From positions 248,001 to 312,000 of the forward strand of contig CAVPTL010000008.1 of NCBI GenBank assembly GCA_963708725.1: 64,000 bases of DNA, read 5' to 3'. Position 1 is the stretch's first letter, and each line of letters starts with the position of its first letter. The stretch is from CAVPTL01 sp963708725. Lineage in GTDB: Bacteria > Actinomycetota > Thermoleophilia > Gaiellales > JAICJC01. The position numbers and the translations under genes are program-made. Shown one piece after another: positions 35,449 to 44,072 of this stretch. Below the pieces are notes generated by a model. That model was given only the letters and a program-made list of their open reading frames with translations, was not told the DNA's origin and did no database searches.

Positions 35449-36291
35449 TCAGGCGGCGCGACCCTCGCCGACCAGGAGGAACTCGATCGTCTCCACAAGG
35501 TCCGAGTTCTCACCGGCGCGGTCGACCGCGCCCCGTCCGTGAGCCTCCACCAGATCGGCGGCGAGGCGCAGTTCGGCAAGCCTCGCGGCGAAGCCCGCGG
35601 CGTCGGCAACGTCGTCGGCGTGGCCCTCGACCGCGACATCCACGGCGAACTTCGCGAGCCGGTCGGTGAGCCCCCGGACGCCGCGGATGGTGAGATACGG
35701 CCTGGGTGCATGGAGCCGTTGGTACAGGCAGTCGCCGAGGAAGAGCACGCGCTCGTCCGGCACGTACACGACACACGAGTCGGGAGCATGGTCGCCTCCG
35801 ACATGCTCGATCACGGCGGTGATGCCGCCCAGGTCAACCGTGTGGCGATGCTCGTGGATGACGGTCGGAACGATGATCGCAAGCGCGCTGCGATCGGGAA
35901 GCTCGAGCTTCATCATGTCGCGGCAAAATCCGAGTTCGCGGCCGTCGGCGACTCGCGCGTCGAGCGCAGCATCCGACCAGTCGTAGCCAGACTGAATCTC
36001 AAGCTCCTCGGCGGACTCCCGGTATGCGATCACCGGCACGTTCACGGCCGCCGAGCCGAAGCTGTGATCCCAGTGCCAGTGGGTGAGCGCGATGGCGATG
36101 ACCGGCGGCCGGCCGCGGCGCTCGAGTTCGGCCACGAACGACCCGAGATGATCCACCGACGCTCCGCCCTCGACCAGCAGCGTGTGGGACTCGCCGTGCA
36201 CAGCCCCGAGCGCGGGCCGATCGGTGCGGTCATCCGGAGTGAACCGGTCGGCGTGCGCGGTGAGCGTCTCGAAACGGGCGGGAGCATCCAT
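35449..36291 (-). CDS. MBL-fold metallo-hydrolase
   Basis: 280 residues, metallo-beta-lactamase fold. LTHWHWDHSFG gives the HxHxDH zinc motif (about residues 69-75); GGDHAPDSC holds the third-motif His; VLFLGDCLY supplies the bridging Asp; VEGHADDV the last His. The family hydrolyses esters, thioesters or lactones; the substrate is unknown. No signal peptide. Divergent from the enolase-superfamily gene at 36346 with a 54-base gap, so the two may share regulation. It does not overlap the polysaccharide cluster. Confidence 0.85.
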   Translation of the reverse strand: MDAPARFETLTAHADRFTPDDRTDRPALGAVHGESHTLLVEGGASVDHLGSFVAELERRGRPPVIAIALTHWHWDHSFGSAAVNVPVIAYRESAEELEIQSGYDWSDAALDARVADGRELGFCRDMMKLELPDRSALAIIVPTVIHEHRHTVDLGGITAVIEHVGGDHAPDSCVVYVPDERVLFLGDCLYQRLHAPRPYLTIRGVRGLTDRLAKFAVDVAVEGHADDVADAAGFAARLAELRLAADLVEAHGRGAVDRAGENSDLVETIEFLLVGEGRAA

Positions 36292-36345
36292 GCCGCTACG
36301 ACTCTAGCGACCCCCTGGGTGGATTTGAGATGCGACACTGGAGAC

Positions 36346-37446
36346 ATGCGCATCGTCCGAATCCGGTGTTATCGCCAATGGCAGCCGTTCGTGGCGGGGA
36401 CATACGCCACCTCGAGCGGCTCGGCCGCGGGATTCGATTCGCTGGTGGTTGCCGTCGATACCGATGACGGCGTGACCGGCTGGGGCGAGATGGCACCGCT
36501 CGGGACGTTCTATGACGCGGCCTTCAGCGCGGGCGCGCGGGCCGCGGCGGAGTTGCTGAGCGCGGCCTTGGTCGGGACCGATCCGCGCCAACCACGGCGA
36601 GTCACGCTCTCGCTCGACGGGGCGCTGCGCGGGCACGCGTATGCCAAATCCGCGTTCGATATGGCATGTTGGGACGCGTCGGCGCAGAGTTCGGGGCAGC
36701 CGTTGTGCGAAGCGCTCGGCGGTCGGTTTGGCGAACGCGTCGCCCTGTACCGCTCGATCGCGCCTGGTGGAGCCGACGAGATGGCGAGCACGGCACGCCA
36801 GTACGTCGAGGCGGGCTATCGCCGGCTTCAGGTCAAGGTCGGCGGCGACCCGTTGGAGGATGCCGAGCGGATTGCGGCGGTTCGCGACGCGGTCGGTGCC
36901 GGGGTCGTGCTGTTCGCCGACGCCAACGGCGGCTGGACGACCGGGCGGGCGTTGACGTTCCTGGAAGCCGCTCGCTCACAAAACTTCACCCTCGAACAGC
37001 CCTGCGCGACGCTCGAGGAGTGTGCCGCGGTTCGCCCTCACTGTCCACACCCGCTGGTGCTCGACGAGTCGATCGACTCGGTGGCCGCACTCTCATACGC
37101 CAGCTCGCGGCGAATCTGCGACGGGGTCACCGTCAAGATCGCGCGAGTCGGCGGCGTGACCCGAGCCGCACAAATCCGTGACCTGGCAGTCGAGCTCGGG
37201 TTGGAGGTCACCGTCGAGGACACCGGAGGGGCGAGCATCGATACCGCGGCGATGCTGCACCTCTCGTTGTCGACGCCGGAATCAGCGCGACTCCACACGG
37301 TGGATTTCAACGCCTGGGTCACGGTCGATAACGCCGACGGGATCCCCTCGACTACGGCCGGCGGTCTCGCTGCACCCGAAGGGCCAGGGTTGGGCATCGT
37401 CGTGCGTGAGGCCGCACTCGGCGACCCATTCCACGTCCAGGTCTGA
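36346..37446 (+). CDS. enolase-superfamily enzyme, MLE subgroup dehydratase/racemase
   Basis: 366 residues, mandelate racemase/muconate lactonizing enzyme family. Catalytic KxK in LQVKVGG, metal ligands D in FADANGGW, E in LEQPC and D in VLDESID, and the second Lys in VKIARVGGVT. The segment VTVEDTGGASIDTA and the HTVDFNAW region resemble cis-3-hydroxy-L-proline dehydratases and proline-betaine-related members, but function cannot be fixed from sequence reading. The frame is open 345 codons upstream on this strand opposite the MBL gene; ATG 36346 is the sensible start. The palindromic repeat follows four bases after the stop. Confidence 0.85.
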   Translation: MRIVRIRCYRQWQPFVAGTYATSSGSAAGFDSLVVAVDTDDGVTGWGEMAPLGTFYDAAFSAGARAAAELLSAALVGTDPRQPRRVTLSLDGALRGHAYAKSAFDMACWDASAQSSGQPLCEALGGRFGERVALYRSIAPGGADEMASTARQYVEAGYRRLQVKVGGDPLEDAERIAAVRDAVGAGVVLFADANGGWTTGRALTFLEAARSQNFTLEQPCATLEECAAVRPHCPHPLVLDESIDSVAALSYASSRRICDGVTVKIARVGGVTRAAQIRDLAVELGLEVTVEDTGGASIDTAAMLHLSLSTPESARLHTVDFNAWVTVDNADGIPSTTAGGLAAPEGPGLGIVVREAALGDPFHVQV

Positions 37447-37449
37447 CCG

Positions 37450-37482
37450 GTGAATAAATGGTGCCTGGCACCATTTATTCAC
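37450..37482. repeat. dispersed 3'-end palindrome, copy 3
   Basis: Perfect 16-base arms (37450-37465 and 37467-37482) around a single T, with the same core arm GAATAAATGGTGCC. It fills the 40-base gap between convergent stops: four bases after the enolase-superfamily gene and five before the end of the minus-strand surface protein gene. Confidence 0.85.
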
Positions 37483-37486
37483 GGCA

Positions 37487-38515
37487 CTAGTACATGGTTT
37501 GGGTCTTGGTGAACGAGCCGGCCGCGGGGTTGCCGGCAAGGTCGGTGATCGTCGCTGCCGGGACGTAGGTGACGGTCACGTTCTTGACGACGCCAAGGGC
37601 AGCGCAGCCGGTACCGGTGCACGGCCCGAAGATACGCGCGGTCAGGGCGTCTCCGGAGCTGTTCAGCACCAGCAGCGATGACGCCCACGAGGCAGTCGAT
37701 CCGTCCAGCGTGAGGTACCCGCCGCTACCGAGGTCGAGGGGGCCGCTCATGAAACCCGGAATCGTCGCCGTCTGATCCCCCACCCCGATCGGATCGGTGA
37801 TCGTGTAGGCGGTCGTGGTTGGGATCGAACTCTTGAGTAGCTGCTCGCTCCACTCCGAAGTCAGCTCGTCGCACGGCTCCGCAAGGCCGGCCGTCGACAG
37901 GAGGCCGGCACAGGCAACGCCGGTGTTGTGCTGGTGGCGGAACCCGACCGGCACGGGACTTGCCCCGTCGGTCGGTGCGGTTGCGGCGAAGCTGGAGTGG
38001 TTGCCCGCCGCGTCCTGAATCCCGTTCGAAGCTTGCAGCGCAACCTTGAACAGGCTGACCGCCGTGTCGGGATCGTCTGTCCATCCCGCGATGTTGAGGG
38101 TCGCGGTCGTGCCACTCACCGACACGGACTGAAGCGAGCCACCGCTGGGCACGTCGGTCAGGACCCAGCCGCCGGTGCACGGCGCGGCGCACGCAGCGAG
38201 CTGCTCGTTGAAGCTCACCTGCACGGTATCCACAAATCCGTCGTGATCCACGTCGAGCATCCGCAGCCCGGTCATCGCGGGTGGCGTGATGTCGGTCGAT
38301 CCTCCGGTGACGACGCTCACCGACGTCACCGACGAATCGTCATTCGAAAGCGGATCGACGGCGGATCCACTCACCGACGCCGTATTGGTCAACGTCTGCG
38401 GTGAGCTCGGAGCGAGCAGCGGAATCGTGATCGTGGCGGCGTCGCCCGACGCCATCGTGCCGAGGCTGCAGGTGATGGTGGCGGTTCCCGAACATGTGCC
38501 CCGCGTCGAGGTCAC
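37487..38515 (-). pseudogene. C-terminal part of a frameshifted DUF11 surface protein
   Basis: 342 codons from a GTG at 38515, but the open frame continues back to about 38747, where it is the direct continuation of the gene at 38724-40163 in another frame. It finishes one DUF11 repeat (TVTNHGPNPTVATLTDTLPG) and holds a bacterial Ig-like domain beginning TPPAMTGLRMLDVDHDG, of the kind that marks calcium-type SbsA/Ig-like modules, then a C-terminal beta-domain. It has no signal peptide of its own, so it would not be exported if translated alone. See the 38724 entry for the join. Without the frameshift the protein would be about 890 residues. Confidence 0.7.
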
Positions 38516-38723
38516 CGCACCGGCGGCCGTGGCTGCGCCAGGCAGCGTGTCGGTGAGTGTCGCGACTGTTGGGTTTGGACCGTGATTGGTGACGGTGAGC
38601 GAGATCGAGAAGCCCGTACCGACGGTGATCTTGGTCGGAATCGATGTGGTGACGCCGAGGTCGGCGCCGCCTGCGCTCGCAACCGCACTGGTTGCCGTCG
38701 CCGAGTTGTTGGCAGAGTTGGCG

Positions 38724-40163
38724 TCAACCGTGGACGCTGAAACCGACGGCCGTGTTCGTGATCGATCCGGAGCTGTTGGGCGTGGTCACGATCGTGAGCG
38801 ACGCGCCTGCGGTGGTGACTGCTCCGAGGTTGCACGTGACGGTGTGGGTCGCACTGGCAAATGTGCACCCGGTCGCGCTCACGAAGTCGAGCGTCGTGGG
38901 CAGGACGTCGGTCACGACGGCGTTCAGCGCCGTATCAGGACCCGCGTTGGTCACGGTCGCCGTGTAGGTGACGTTCTGGCCGAGAGTCGGGCTGGCCGGG
39001 GTAGCCGCCAGCGTGATTCCGAGGTCGGCGGTGGTCGGCGCCGCCGCATCGGTGAACTGCGCGAAGTTCGTCTGTTTGACGTCCTCCACGCGGGTGAAGT
39101 CGCCGCCGACATAGAGCTTGTTGGGGCTGTACCCGTCGATCGCGAATACCCCCAGGAATCCCGCGGTGACCTGGGGTAGCCAGGTCTTGTCCAGCGTGCC
39201 CGTGGCGGGATCGGCACGCACGAGCTGCGCAACCACCGTGCCGTCATACTTCATGAAGTGGCCGCCGAAGTACGGCGTGCCGTTGAGGACGTCGACCGCC
39301 TGGACATTGCCGTCGGTCTTCTTCTCCCAGACCTTGGCGCCGGTCGCGAGGTTCACGGCGAGCGCCTTGCCACCCCCGCCACCGCCCGCGGCGTAGAGGT
39401 TCGTCCCGGCGGCGAGGTCGAGCACCGGGTAGGTCGGGTGGTAGACACCGGCGATGGTCGCCCCGGTCGTCGGACTGATCGCGGTCAGTTTCCCCTGGGG
39501 CGTGCCGTTGACGTTGGTGAAGTTGCCCGCGATGTAGAGGCGGCTCGAGGTGACTGCAAAGTCACGCACAAGATCGTCGGCAGACGCCGTGAATCCCGGT
39601 GAGGCTGCGCCGGTGACCGGACTGAGCGCGGCGATATGCGCCGCCGGCGTGGTGCCGAGCGTGGTGAACGCGCCGCCGATGTACACATGGTCGGAGGTCA
39701 CCGCGATCGCCCGAACCACGTTGTTGGGCCAGGCGAACGGCTTCCACGCCATCAACGCACCCGTGGTGGTGTCGAACACCGCGATCCGCTTGACGGTCGC
39801 ACCTCCGACGGTGGTGAAGTTCCCCACTGCATACAGACGAGATCCGTCGGGAGATTGGGCAAGGCCGAACACTTCCCCGTTGACCGCAGGCGCGAACGAC
39901 GTCGGAAGTCCGGTGGTCGCATCGATCCCTGCAAGATTCGTGACGGCCACGGTCGCTGTGCTGTTCGGATCCTGCAGACTCGAAAACGTGCCCCCGAGGT
40001 AGATGGTGTTGCCAACCCGAAGCACCGCATCGACCTTGCCGTTCGTCCCCCAGGTCGTGTCCGGCGTAACAGGTAAAGCAGCTGAGGCCGACGAGATTCC
40101 GGCGATCAGTACGCTCGCTGTAATCAGCACGAGTGCAAGGACACGGCGGGCGAGAAGCGGCAT
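38724..40163 (-). CDS. secreted beta-propeller/DUF11 protein, truncated by frameshift
   Basis: 479 residues. Signal peptide at 1-28 (LALVLITASVLIAGISSASA). Residues about 33-370 are a delta-60/PQQ-like beta-propeller with repeated YLGGTFSSL, YAVGNFTTVGG, YIGGAFTTLG, YIAGNFTNVNG and YVGGDFTRV blades. A DUF11 repeat follows (ADLGITLAATPASPTLGQ). It stops early with VGFSVHG. In the next frame the same DNA reads SVSASTVDANSANNSAT, the usual DUF11 ending, so one extra base near 38747 breaks the gene. A GGAG ribosome site precedes ATG 40163. Probably a surface or matrix protein, either broken in this genome or disturbed by a sequence error. Confidence 0.8.
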   Translation of the reverse strand: MPLLARRVLALVLITASVLIAGISSASAALPVTPDTTWGTNGKVDAVLRVGNTIYLGGTFSSLQDPNSTATVAVTNLAGIDATTGLPTSFAPAVNGEVFGLAQSPDGSRLYAVGNFTTVGGATVKRIAVFDTTTGALMAWKPFAWPNNVVRAIAVTSDHVYIGGAFTTLGTTPAAHIAALSPVTGAASPGFTASADDLVRDFAVTSSRLYIAGNFTNVNGTPQGKLTAISPTTGATIAGVYHPTYPVLDLAAGTNLYAAGGGGGGKALAVNLATGAKVWEKKTDGNVQAVDVLNGTPYFGGHFMKYDGTVVAQLVRADPATGTLDKTWLPQVTAGFLGVFAIDGYSPNKLYVGGDFTRVEDVKQTNFAQFTDAAAPTTADLGITLAATPASPTLGQNVTYTATVTNAGPDTALNAVVTDVLPTTLDFVSATGCTFASATHTVTCNLGAVTTAGASLTIVTTPNSSGSITNTAVGFSVHG

Positions 40164-40298
40164 GCGGGTACTCCAGGGGTCGGTTATGCGGAAAGGACAC
40201 GACTCCGCACGTTCGTAACAGTGTATGCGGCGGATTACAAACGAGCAAACTCGCCCGGCAGGGCCCGCAAGCGCGTTAGGGATCTCTGCGCGGCAGGC

Positions 40299-40667
40299 TC
40301 AGAATGGCCCGTGCGGCTCGTAGCTGCCGCGACGGGCGCCCACGGCCACGAAGGTCATGCCGTCGGGCCCGGCGACCGGTCGGCGGGTGGTCTCGGGATC
40401 GAGCCGGAGAAACGTGCCAACGTCGGCGGCGACGTACTCCCCGTCGATCGTCCAGCCACCGGCTCCCGCGACCACGACGACGACCTCCTCCTGCCCGGAA
40501 CCCGCCTCGTCGTGCTCATATCCCTCGGCGTTCGGACCCAGCTCGAACCAGTTGACGCCGAACGCCTCGACGCCAAGCGCGCGCCGCATGAATCGCACCG
40601 CACCGCCAGGCCCCGAGCCTTCGACGTCTGCGATCCGAGCGACCGTGTACCCCATGGCCCGAGTCAT
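40299..40667 (-). CDS. cupin-domain protein
   Basis: About 122 residues, a single small beta-barrel. Cupin motifs: AEGYEHDEAGSGQEEVVVVVAG (Gly/His/Glu of motif 1) and YVAADVGTFLRLDPETTRRPV (motif 2), ending RRGSYEPHGPF. ATG 40667 or ATG 40655 are both possible; the frame extends further upstream without family-like sequence. Cytosolic, probably a sugar-, hormone- or metal-binding protein; function unknown. Divergent from the Cys-rich gene at 40727. Confidence 0.75.
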   Translation of the reverse strand: MTRAMGYTVARIADVEGSGPGGAVRFMRRALGVEAFGVNWFELGPNAEGYEHDEAGSGQEEVVVVVAGAGGWTIDGEYVAADVGTFLRLDPETTRRPVAGPDGMTFVAVGARRGSYEPHGPF

Positions 40668-40726
40668 AGCAGACGAGCCGCCCCTCACCCGGCCGCGCGG
40701 CCCAGGTGTGAGAGGATGATGTCCTC

Positions 40727-41053
40727 GTGGCCTGCGCCTGGTGCTCACATCATGGATCGCACCCTCCTGCCGGTCAGGTGACGACCCCGACGGGCATTCA
40801 CCGCTGCCGGCGATGCGCAACGTGTAGTCACGAAGCGACCGATGAAGTGCATCGTGAGGCACAGCGGCTCGCGGACACCGACATGGTCACCGGCGCCGCG
40901 CTGCTCGTCGAGAGCGGCTATCTCCAGACGGCCGACGGTCGCTGGCAGCTACCGGTATGGGGCCCCGACGAGCGTTTGAACTCACTCAACGCACTCACCG
41001 TGGTACTCCTCAACCGCCAGTGGGAGAGCGCCGGCGGCGGTAGTTACAACTAG
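40727..41053 (+). CDS. small Cys/His-rich hypothetical protein
   Basis: 108 residues from a GTG start; codon use (G/C at third positions) looks like a real gene. The first 35 residues hold CAWCSHHGSH and CRRCATCSHE, a possible zinc-binding cluster; the rest is helical (VHREAQRLADTD; LNSLNALTVVLLNRQW). No family recognised. The DNA around 40690 (GGCCGCGCGGCC) upstream is palindromic. It stands alone between the cupin gene and the second small-protein/phosphoesterase cassette. Confidence 0.5.
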   Translation: MACAWCSHHGSHPPAGQVTTPTGIHRCRRCATCSHEATDEVHREAQRLADTDMVTGAALLVESGYLQTADGRWQLPVWGPDERLNSLNALTVVLLNRQWESAGGGSYN

Positions 41054-41168
41054 GCCGCCCAACTTTCACTGAACCATCCGGTCAAAATTATTCGTCTGCA
41101 GAGGGCTGGCGAACCGGTCAAGTTGACTGTAGGGTGGAGTCGTTCGTGGCGTCGCAACGGGAGGGGCG

Positions 41169-41579
41169 ATGAAACGTCGAGGGTTTATTGCTGGGCTGGT
41201 GACGTTACCCCTGGTCGGTGGCGTCATCGGAAGGGCACTGGGAGAGCCGAGCGCGGCCGCTGCATCCGTAACGGTCGAGCAAGAGGCCGAGCTCGTTCTA
41301 TGGGAGTACCTCGACCACTGTTCGTCGTGGAGGGAAACCGTGGAACGGCTGCGCGACTACGTCGCCGACGGGCACCCCGACCAGGAGGCGTTCACCGCCG
41401 TGGCCAACGCCATCGAGCGCCACGCCGAGCGCCACGGAGATGAGCCCGAGGGTCTGTTGGGTCTCTACCCGGCGGTCGCACTGATGCTTTCGAGCCTCTA
41501 TCACTTGCGCCGCTACGGCTCGCATCATGACCACAAAGAACAGGTCAAGTTGATCTGCGAGCTGACGGAGGAGATGTAA
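41169..41579 (+). CDS. small Tat-signal protein, partner of metallophosphoesterase, copy 2
   Basis: 136 residues, paralogue of the 26495 gene. Leader MKRRGFIAGLVTLPLVGGVIGRALG with twin basic residues and one hydrophobic helix; the helical body has VLWEYLDHCSSWRETVERLRDYV and GLYPAVALMLSSLYHLRRYG, conserved with copy 1. A GGGAGGGGC ribosome site precedes ATG 41169. The stop lies directly before the phosphoesterase GTG. Upstream, CCGGTCAA occurs twice (41078 and 41114) and a TTGACT box lies at 41123, a possible promoter. Function unknown. Confidence 0.7.
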   Translation: MKRRGFIAGLVTLPLVGGVIGRALGEPSAAAASVTVEQEAELVLWEYLDHCSSWRETVERLRDYVADGHPDQEAFTAVANAIERHAERHGDEPEGLLGLYPAVALMLSSLYHLRRYGSHHDHKEQVKLICELTEEM

Positions 41580-42572
41580 GTGGCTACCGCAGTTGCACGG
41601 GTCGCCTACGCGGGGGATTGCGGCGGCGCTGGTTCGTCGAAGGCGCCCAAGGTCGCGGCGGCCATCAACGCAGCCTTCGGACGGTTCTCGAATCCCGCCG
41701 CCACGTACTTCATCATCGGCGGTGACGAATACTCATGGTGCTCGACTGCGACCATGAAACATTACGACACGTTCTTGACGAAGCCGAACATCTCGCCTGC
41801 GCGTACCGTCATGACCCCCGGCAACCACACCAATGGACCGGGAGGCTCGTCGAATGAACCCGACGTCGCCGCGTGGCTGAGCTACAACGCCGCCAAGGGC
41901 ACCCTGTCGCGCACCACCGGCGGGTGGATCAACCAGAAGAACGGCGTTCCCCTGACCGATCAGTACATCGACATCGGCGGGGTCAGGTTCATCATCATCA
42001 ACTCCGGAGCCGTCAAGGACGGGTCGGGCGGCTGGCCGGTGCCACCCAGCGGCGGGTCGGTCGCCGGCAACGCGCGGGTCAGCTGGTTGCGGTCAGTGTG
42101 GGCACCCGGGACATCGAATGTGGTGATTACTCATCACCCCCGGTGGGCCTATTACGGCGGCCCGTTCGATTGCAAAGGAATGCAGAACCTGATCGATGAG
42201 ATCGTGGGCAAGAACGATTCGTCAGGCCCTCATTCACGCCTGATCATCCAGGGTCACTCCCACAACATGCAGCTGATGAAACCTCAGCTCGCAAGCGGCA
42301 CATACGGCGGGTTGATCAGCGCGGTGATCGGGTTGTGCTCAACCGCGCCGGTAACACGCACTGCGGGGTCGAGCAACACGTCGCAAAAGTCATGGTTGCA
42401 GTTCGCCAACCTGACAGCCGGAGGCTCAGGGTTTCTTCAGATCGACGTCATGAGCGACAAGTCGCTTCAGCTCTCCGTGATCGATGCCTCGGACACGTCC
42501 GGGAAGCTGATGACGAACACGCCGAGCACCGGGGTCACCGGGGCGGCGACGCTCACGGTCACGAACACCTGA
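41580..42572 (+). CDS. calcineurin-like metallophosphoesterase, cassette copy 2
   Basis: 330 residues, clear paralogue of the 25499 gene along its whole length. Motifs GGDEYS, TPGNHTN, THHPRW and GHSHN, with D-x-H again missing its His (YAGDCGG) and Ser in place of Asp in the last motif (GHDHN in copy 1). Two copies of the whole cassette at separate places in 15 kb suggest duplication followed by divergence. No signal peptide; the GTG start follows the small gene without a gap. Substrate unknown. Confidence 0.8.
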   Translation: MATAVARVAYAGDCGGAGSSKAPKVAAAINAAFGRFSNPAATYFIIGGDEYSWCSTATMKHYDTFLTKPNISPARTVMTPGNHTNGPGGSSNEPDVAAWLSYNAAKGTLSRTTGGWINQKNGVPLTDQYIDIGGVRFIIINSGAVKDGSGGWPVPPSGGSVAGNARVSWLRSVWAPGTSNVVITHHPRWAYYGGPFDCKGMQNLIDEIVGKNDSSGPHSRLIIQGHSHNMQLMKPQLASGTYGGLISAVIGLCSTAPVTRTAGSSNTSQKSWLQFANLTAGGSGFLQIDVMSDKSLQLSVIDASDTSGKLMTNTPSTGVTGAATLTVTNT

Positions 42573-42579
42573 GGCAGGA

Positions 42580-43578
42580 TCAGCGGGCGGGGTCGCGCAC
42601 GAGTTCCATGGTGGAGCAGTGCACGCCCCCGCCGCCCTTCTGGATCTCGTCGTAGGCGACGGCGACGACTTCGACCCCGCGCCGCTCCAGGGCCTCACGG
42701 GCGCGCGGGTAGCCGTCGCACATGATCACCTTGCCGGGTCGCACCGCCAGTGAGTTGATCGCCCACTCTTCGCCCGCAGGGCACGGGATCGCCTCGATAC
42801 CCTCGGCGGCGAGCCGATCGAGGAACCAGTACGGAAGCCCCGCTGCGTCGACCAGGGCTTTGTCGACGTCCACCATGCCGATGTGCCCGTCGATATGGAT
42901 CGACCATCCCGGCAGCGGAAATACCAGCAGCTCGATGCCGAGCACATCGAGCACCTCGCGCAGCTGTCGGGCGCCCTCGGGGTTACACCGAAACGATGTG
43001 CCGTACGCGGCCAGCCGCGGAGTCAGCTTCACAAAGCTTCCGCCCTCGAGCAGGCCCGCGCCATGAATCGTCCGCAGGATTGGCATCCCGAGCTCGGCCA
43101 CCGCCTGGGTCACCGCGCGCTCCTCGCCGCGGCGCATGGCCGGTGCCATGCGGCCGATGATCGCCCCGCCCGGGACGGTGCAGAGCGGATCGCGCGTATA
43201 CACCGGACGGGAAAGGTGCGGGGCGGCGGACTCCTGAATCACAACGACATCGACGCCCTCGGCCTCGAGCGCCGAGCGTAACCCCGCGTGCTGCGACTGG
43301 ATCAACTCCAGGTCCGGGGCCTCGCGCGACTCCCAATACCAGCCGCCGTCGGGATCGACCAGCGCCTGGGCTCGCTCGTCCCAGCAGTCGGTGCGCACTC
43401 GCGCAAACTCGTCACCGGGAACGCGCATCAACACCTGCCGCAGCGGGCCGACCTCGTCGACGGCGCCCCAGCGGCGACCCCACACCAGCTCCTGCTGGGC
43501 GTCGGTCTCAAACGCGGGCTCGGCCTCGGCGGGGCAGAGCGATACCCCAAATCCGACCGGGTAGGCGTAGTCATCCAT
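42580..43578 (-). CDS. amidinotransferase/arginine deiminase-family enzyme
   Basis: 332 residues, guanidino-group-modifying fold. The N-terminal region has VWGRRWGAVDEVGPLRQVLM and the Asp/Glu-rich RDPLCTVPGGAI loop; catalytic His lies in SIHIDGHIG and the nucleophile Cys in GGGVHCSTMEL near the C-terminus. The pattern is close to dimethylarginine dimethylaminohydrolase and related arginine-modifying hydrolases; substrate not certain. ATG 43578. The gene faces the GFA gene with a 68-base divergent gap. It converges with the phosphoesterase gene, eight bases apart. Confidence 0.8.
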   Translation of the reverse strand: MDDYAYPVGFGVSLCPAEAEPAFETDAQQELVWGRRWGAVDEVGPLRQVLMRVPGDEFARVRTDCWDERAQALVDPDGGWYWESREAPDLELIQSQHAGLRSALEAEGVDVVVIQESAAPHLSRPVYTRDPLCTVPGGAIIGRMAPAMRRGEERAVTQAVAELGMPILRTIHGAGLLEGGSFVKLTPRLAAYGTSFRCNPEGARQLREVLDVLGIELLVFPLPGWSIHIDGHIGMVDVDKALVDAAGLPYWFLDRLAAEGIEAIPCPAGEEWAINSLAVRPGKVIMCDGYPRAREALERRGVEVVAVAYDEIQKGGGGVHCSTMELVRDPAR

Positions 43579-43646
43579 CGCGATGTGACACTACCTGGAC
43601 TCGACCGGCTCGCGCTGGACCTACACGGTAGACTTGCGACCGAGCG

Positions 43647-44069
43647 ATGCCCGATCTTCCGGTGACAGGCCACTGCCTCTGCGGACAGGTGCGCTTCGAG
43701 ATTTCGGAGCCGTTCGTCAGCGCCGTCTACTGCCACTGCACACGCTGCCAGCGACGCAGCGGGACGGCCGCGGCAGCCAGCGCTCGGGTGGTTCCAGGCG
43801 CTCTCCACATCCTCGCCGGCGCCGATCTGGTGCGTTGCTACGAGCCTGAGGACGGGTTCGCCAAATGCTTTTGCTCCACCTGTGGCTCGGCGCTTTGGAG
43901 TCAGAATCCCAGTCGTCCAGGCTCACAGGCGGTGCGGCTCGGCACCATCGACGGCGACCCTGGAATCAGACCGGACGCCCGCCAGTTCGTCGCCTACGCC
44001 GCCGTGTGGGAGCCGCTGCCCGATGACGGACTGCCCCAGTATCCCGAGCGTCGCCCAGCCCAGGACTGA
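43647..44069 (+). CDS. GFA-family (glutathione-dependent formaldehyde-activating-like) protein
   Basis: 140 residues with the GFA zinc fold: CLCGQVRFE, YCHCTRCQRRSG and FCSTCGSALW carry the Cys that bind structural and catalytic zinc. The family name comes from one formaldehyde-scavenging enzyme, but most members have unknown substrates. ATG 43647; four bases separate its stop from the MetE-like gene. Confidence 0.88.
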   Translation: MPDLPVTGHCLCGQVRFEISEPFVSAVYCHCTRCQRRSGTAAAASARVVPGALHILAGADLVRCYEPEDGFAKCFCSTCGSALWSQNPSRPGSQAVRLGTIDGDPGIRPDARQFVAYAAVWEPLPDDGLPQYPERRPAQD

Positions 44070-44072
44070 CGG

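Noticed and set aside
35311..36345. A 345-codon upstream extension of the enolase-superfamily gene in the same frame
   Set aside because: It is opposite the MBL gene, has no domain of the family, and the ATG at 36346 gives a full-length protein with normal N-terminus.
41041..41168. CRISPR-like or integrase-site repeat from the CCGGTCAA pair
   Set aside because: Only two short 8-base copies, no spacer regularity and no cas or integrase genes.
44000..44072. SAM or cobalamin riboswitch before the MetE-like gene
   Set aside because: The upstream GFA gene ends four bases before it; no leader exists.
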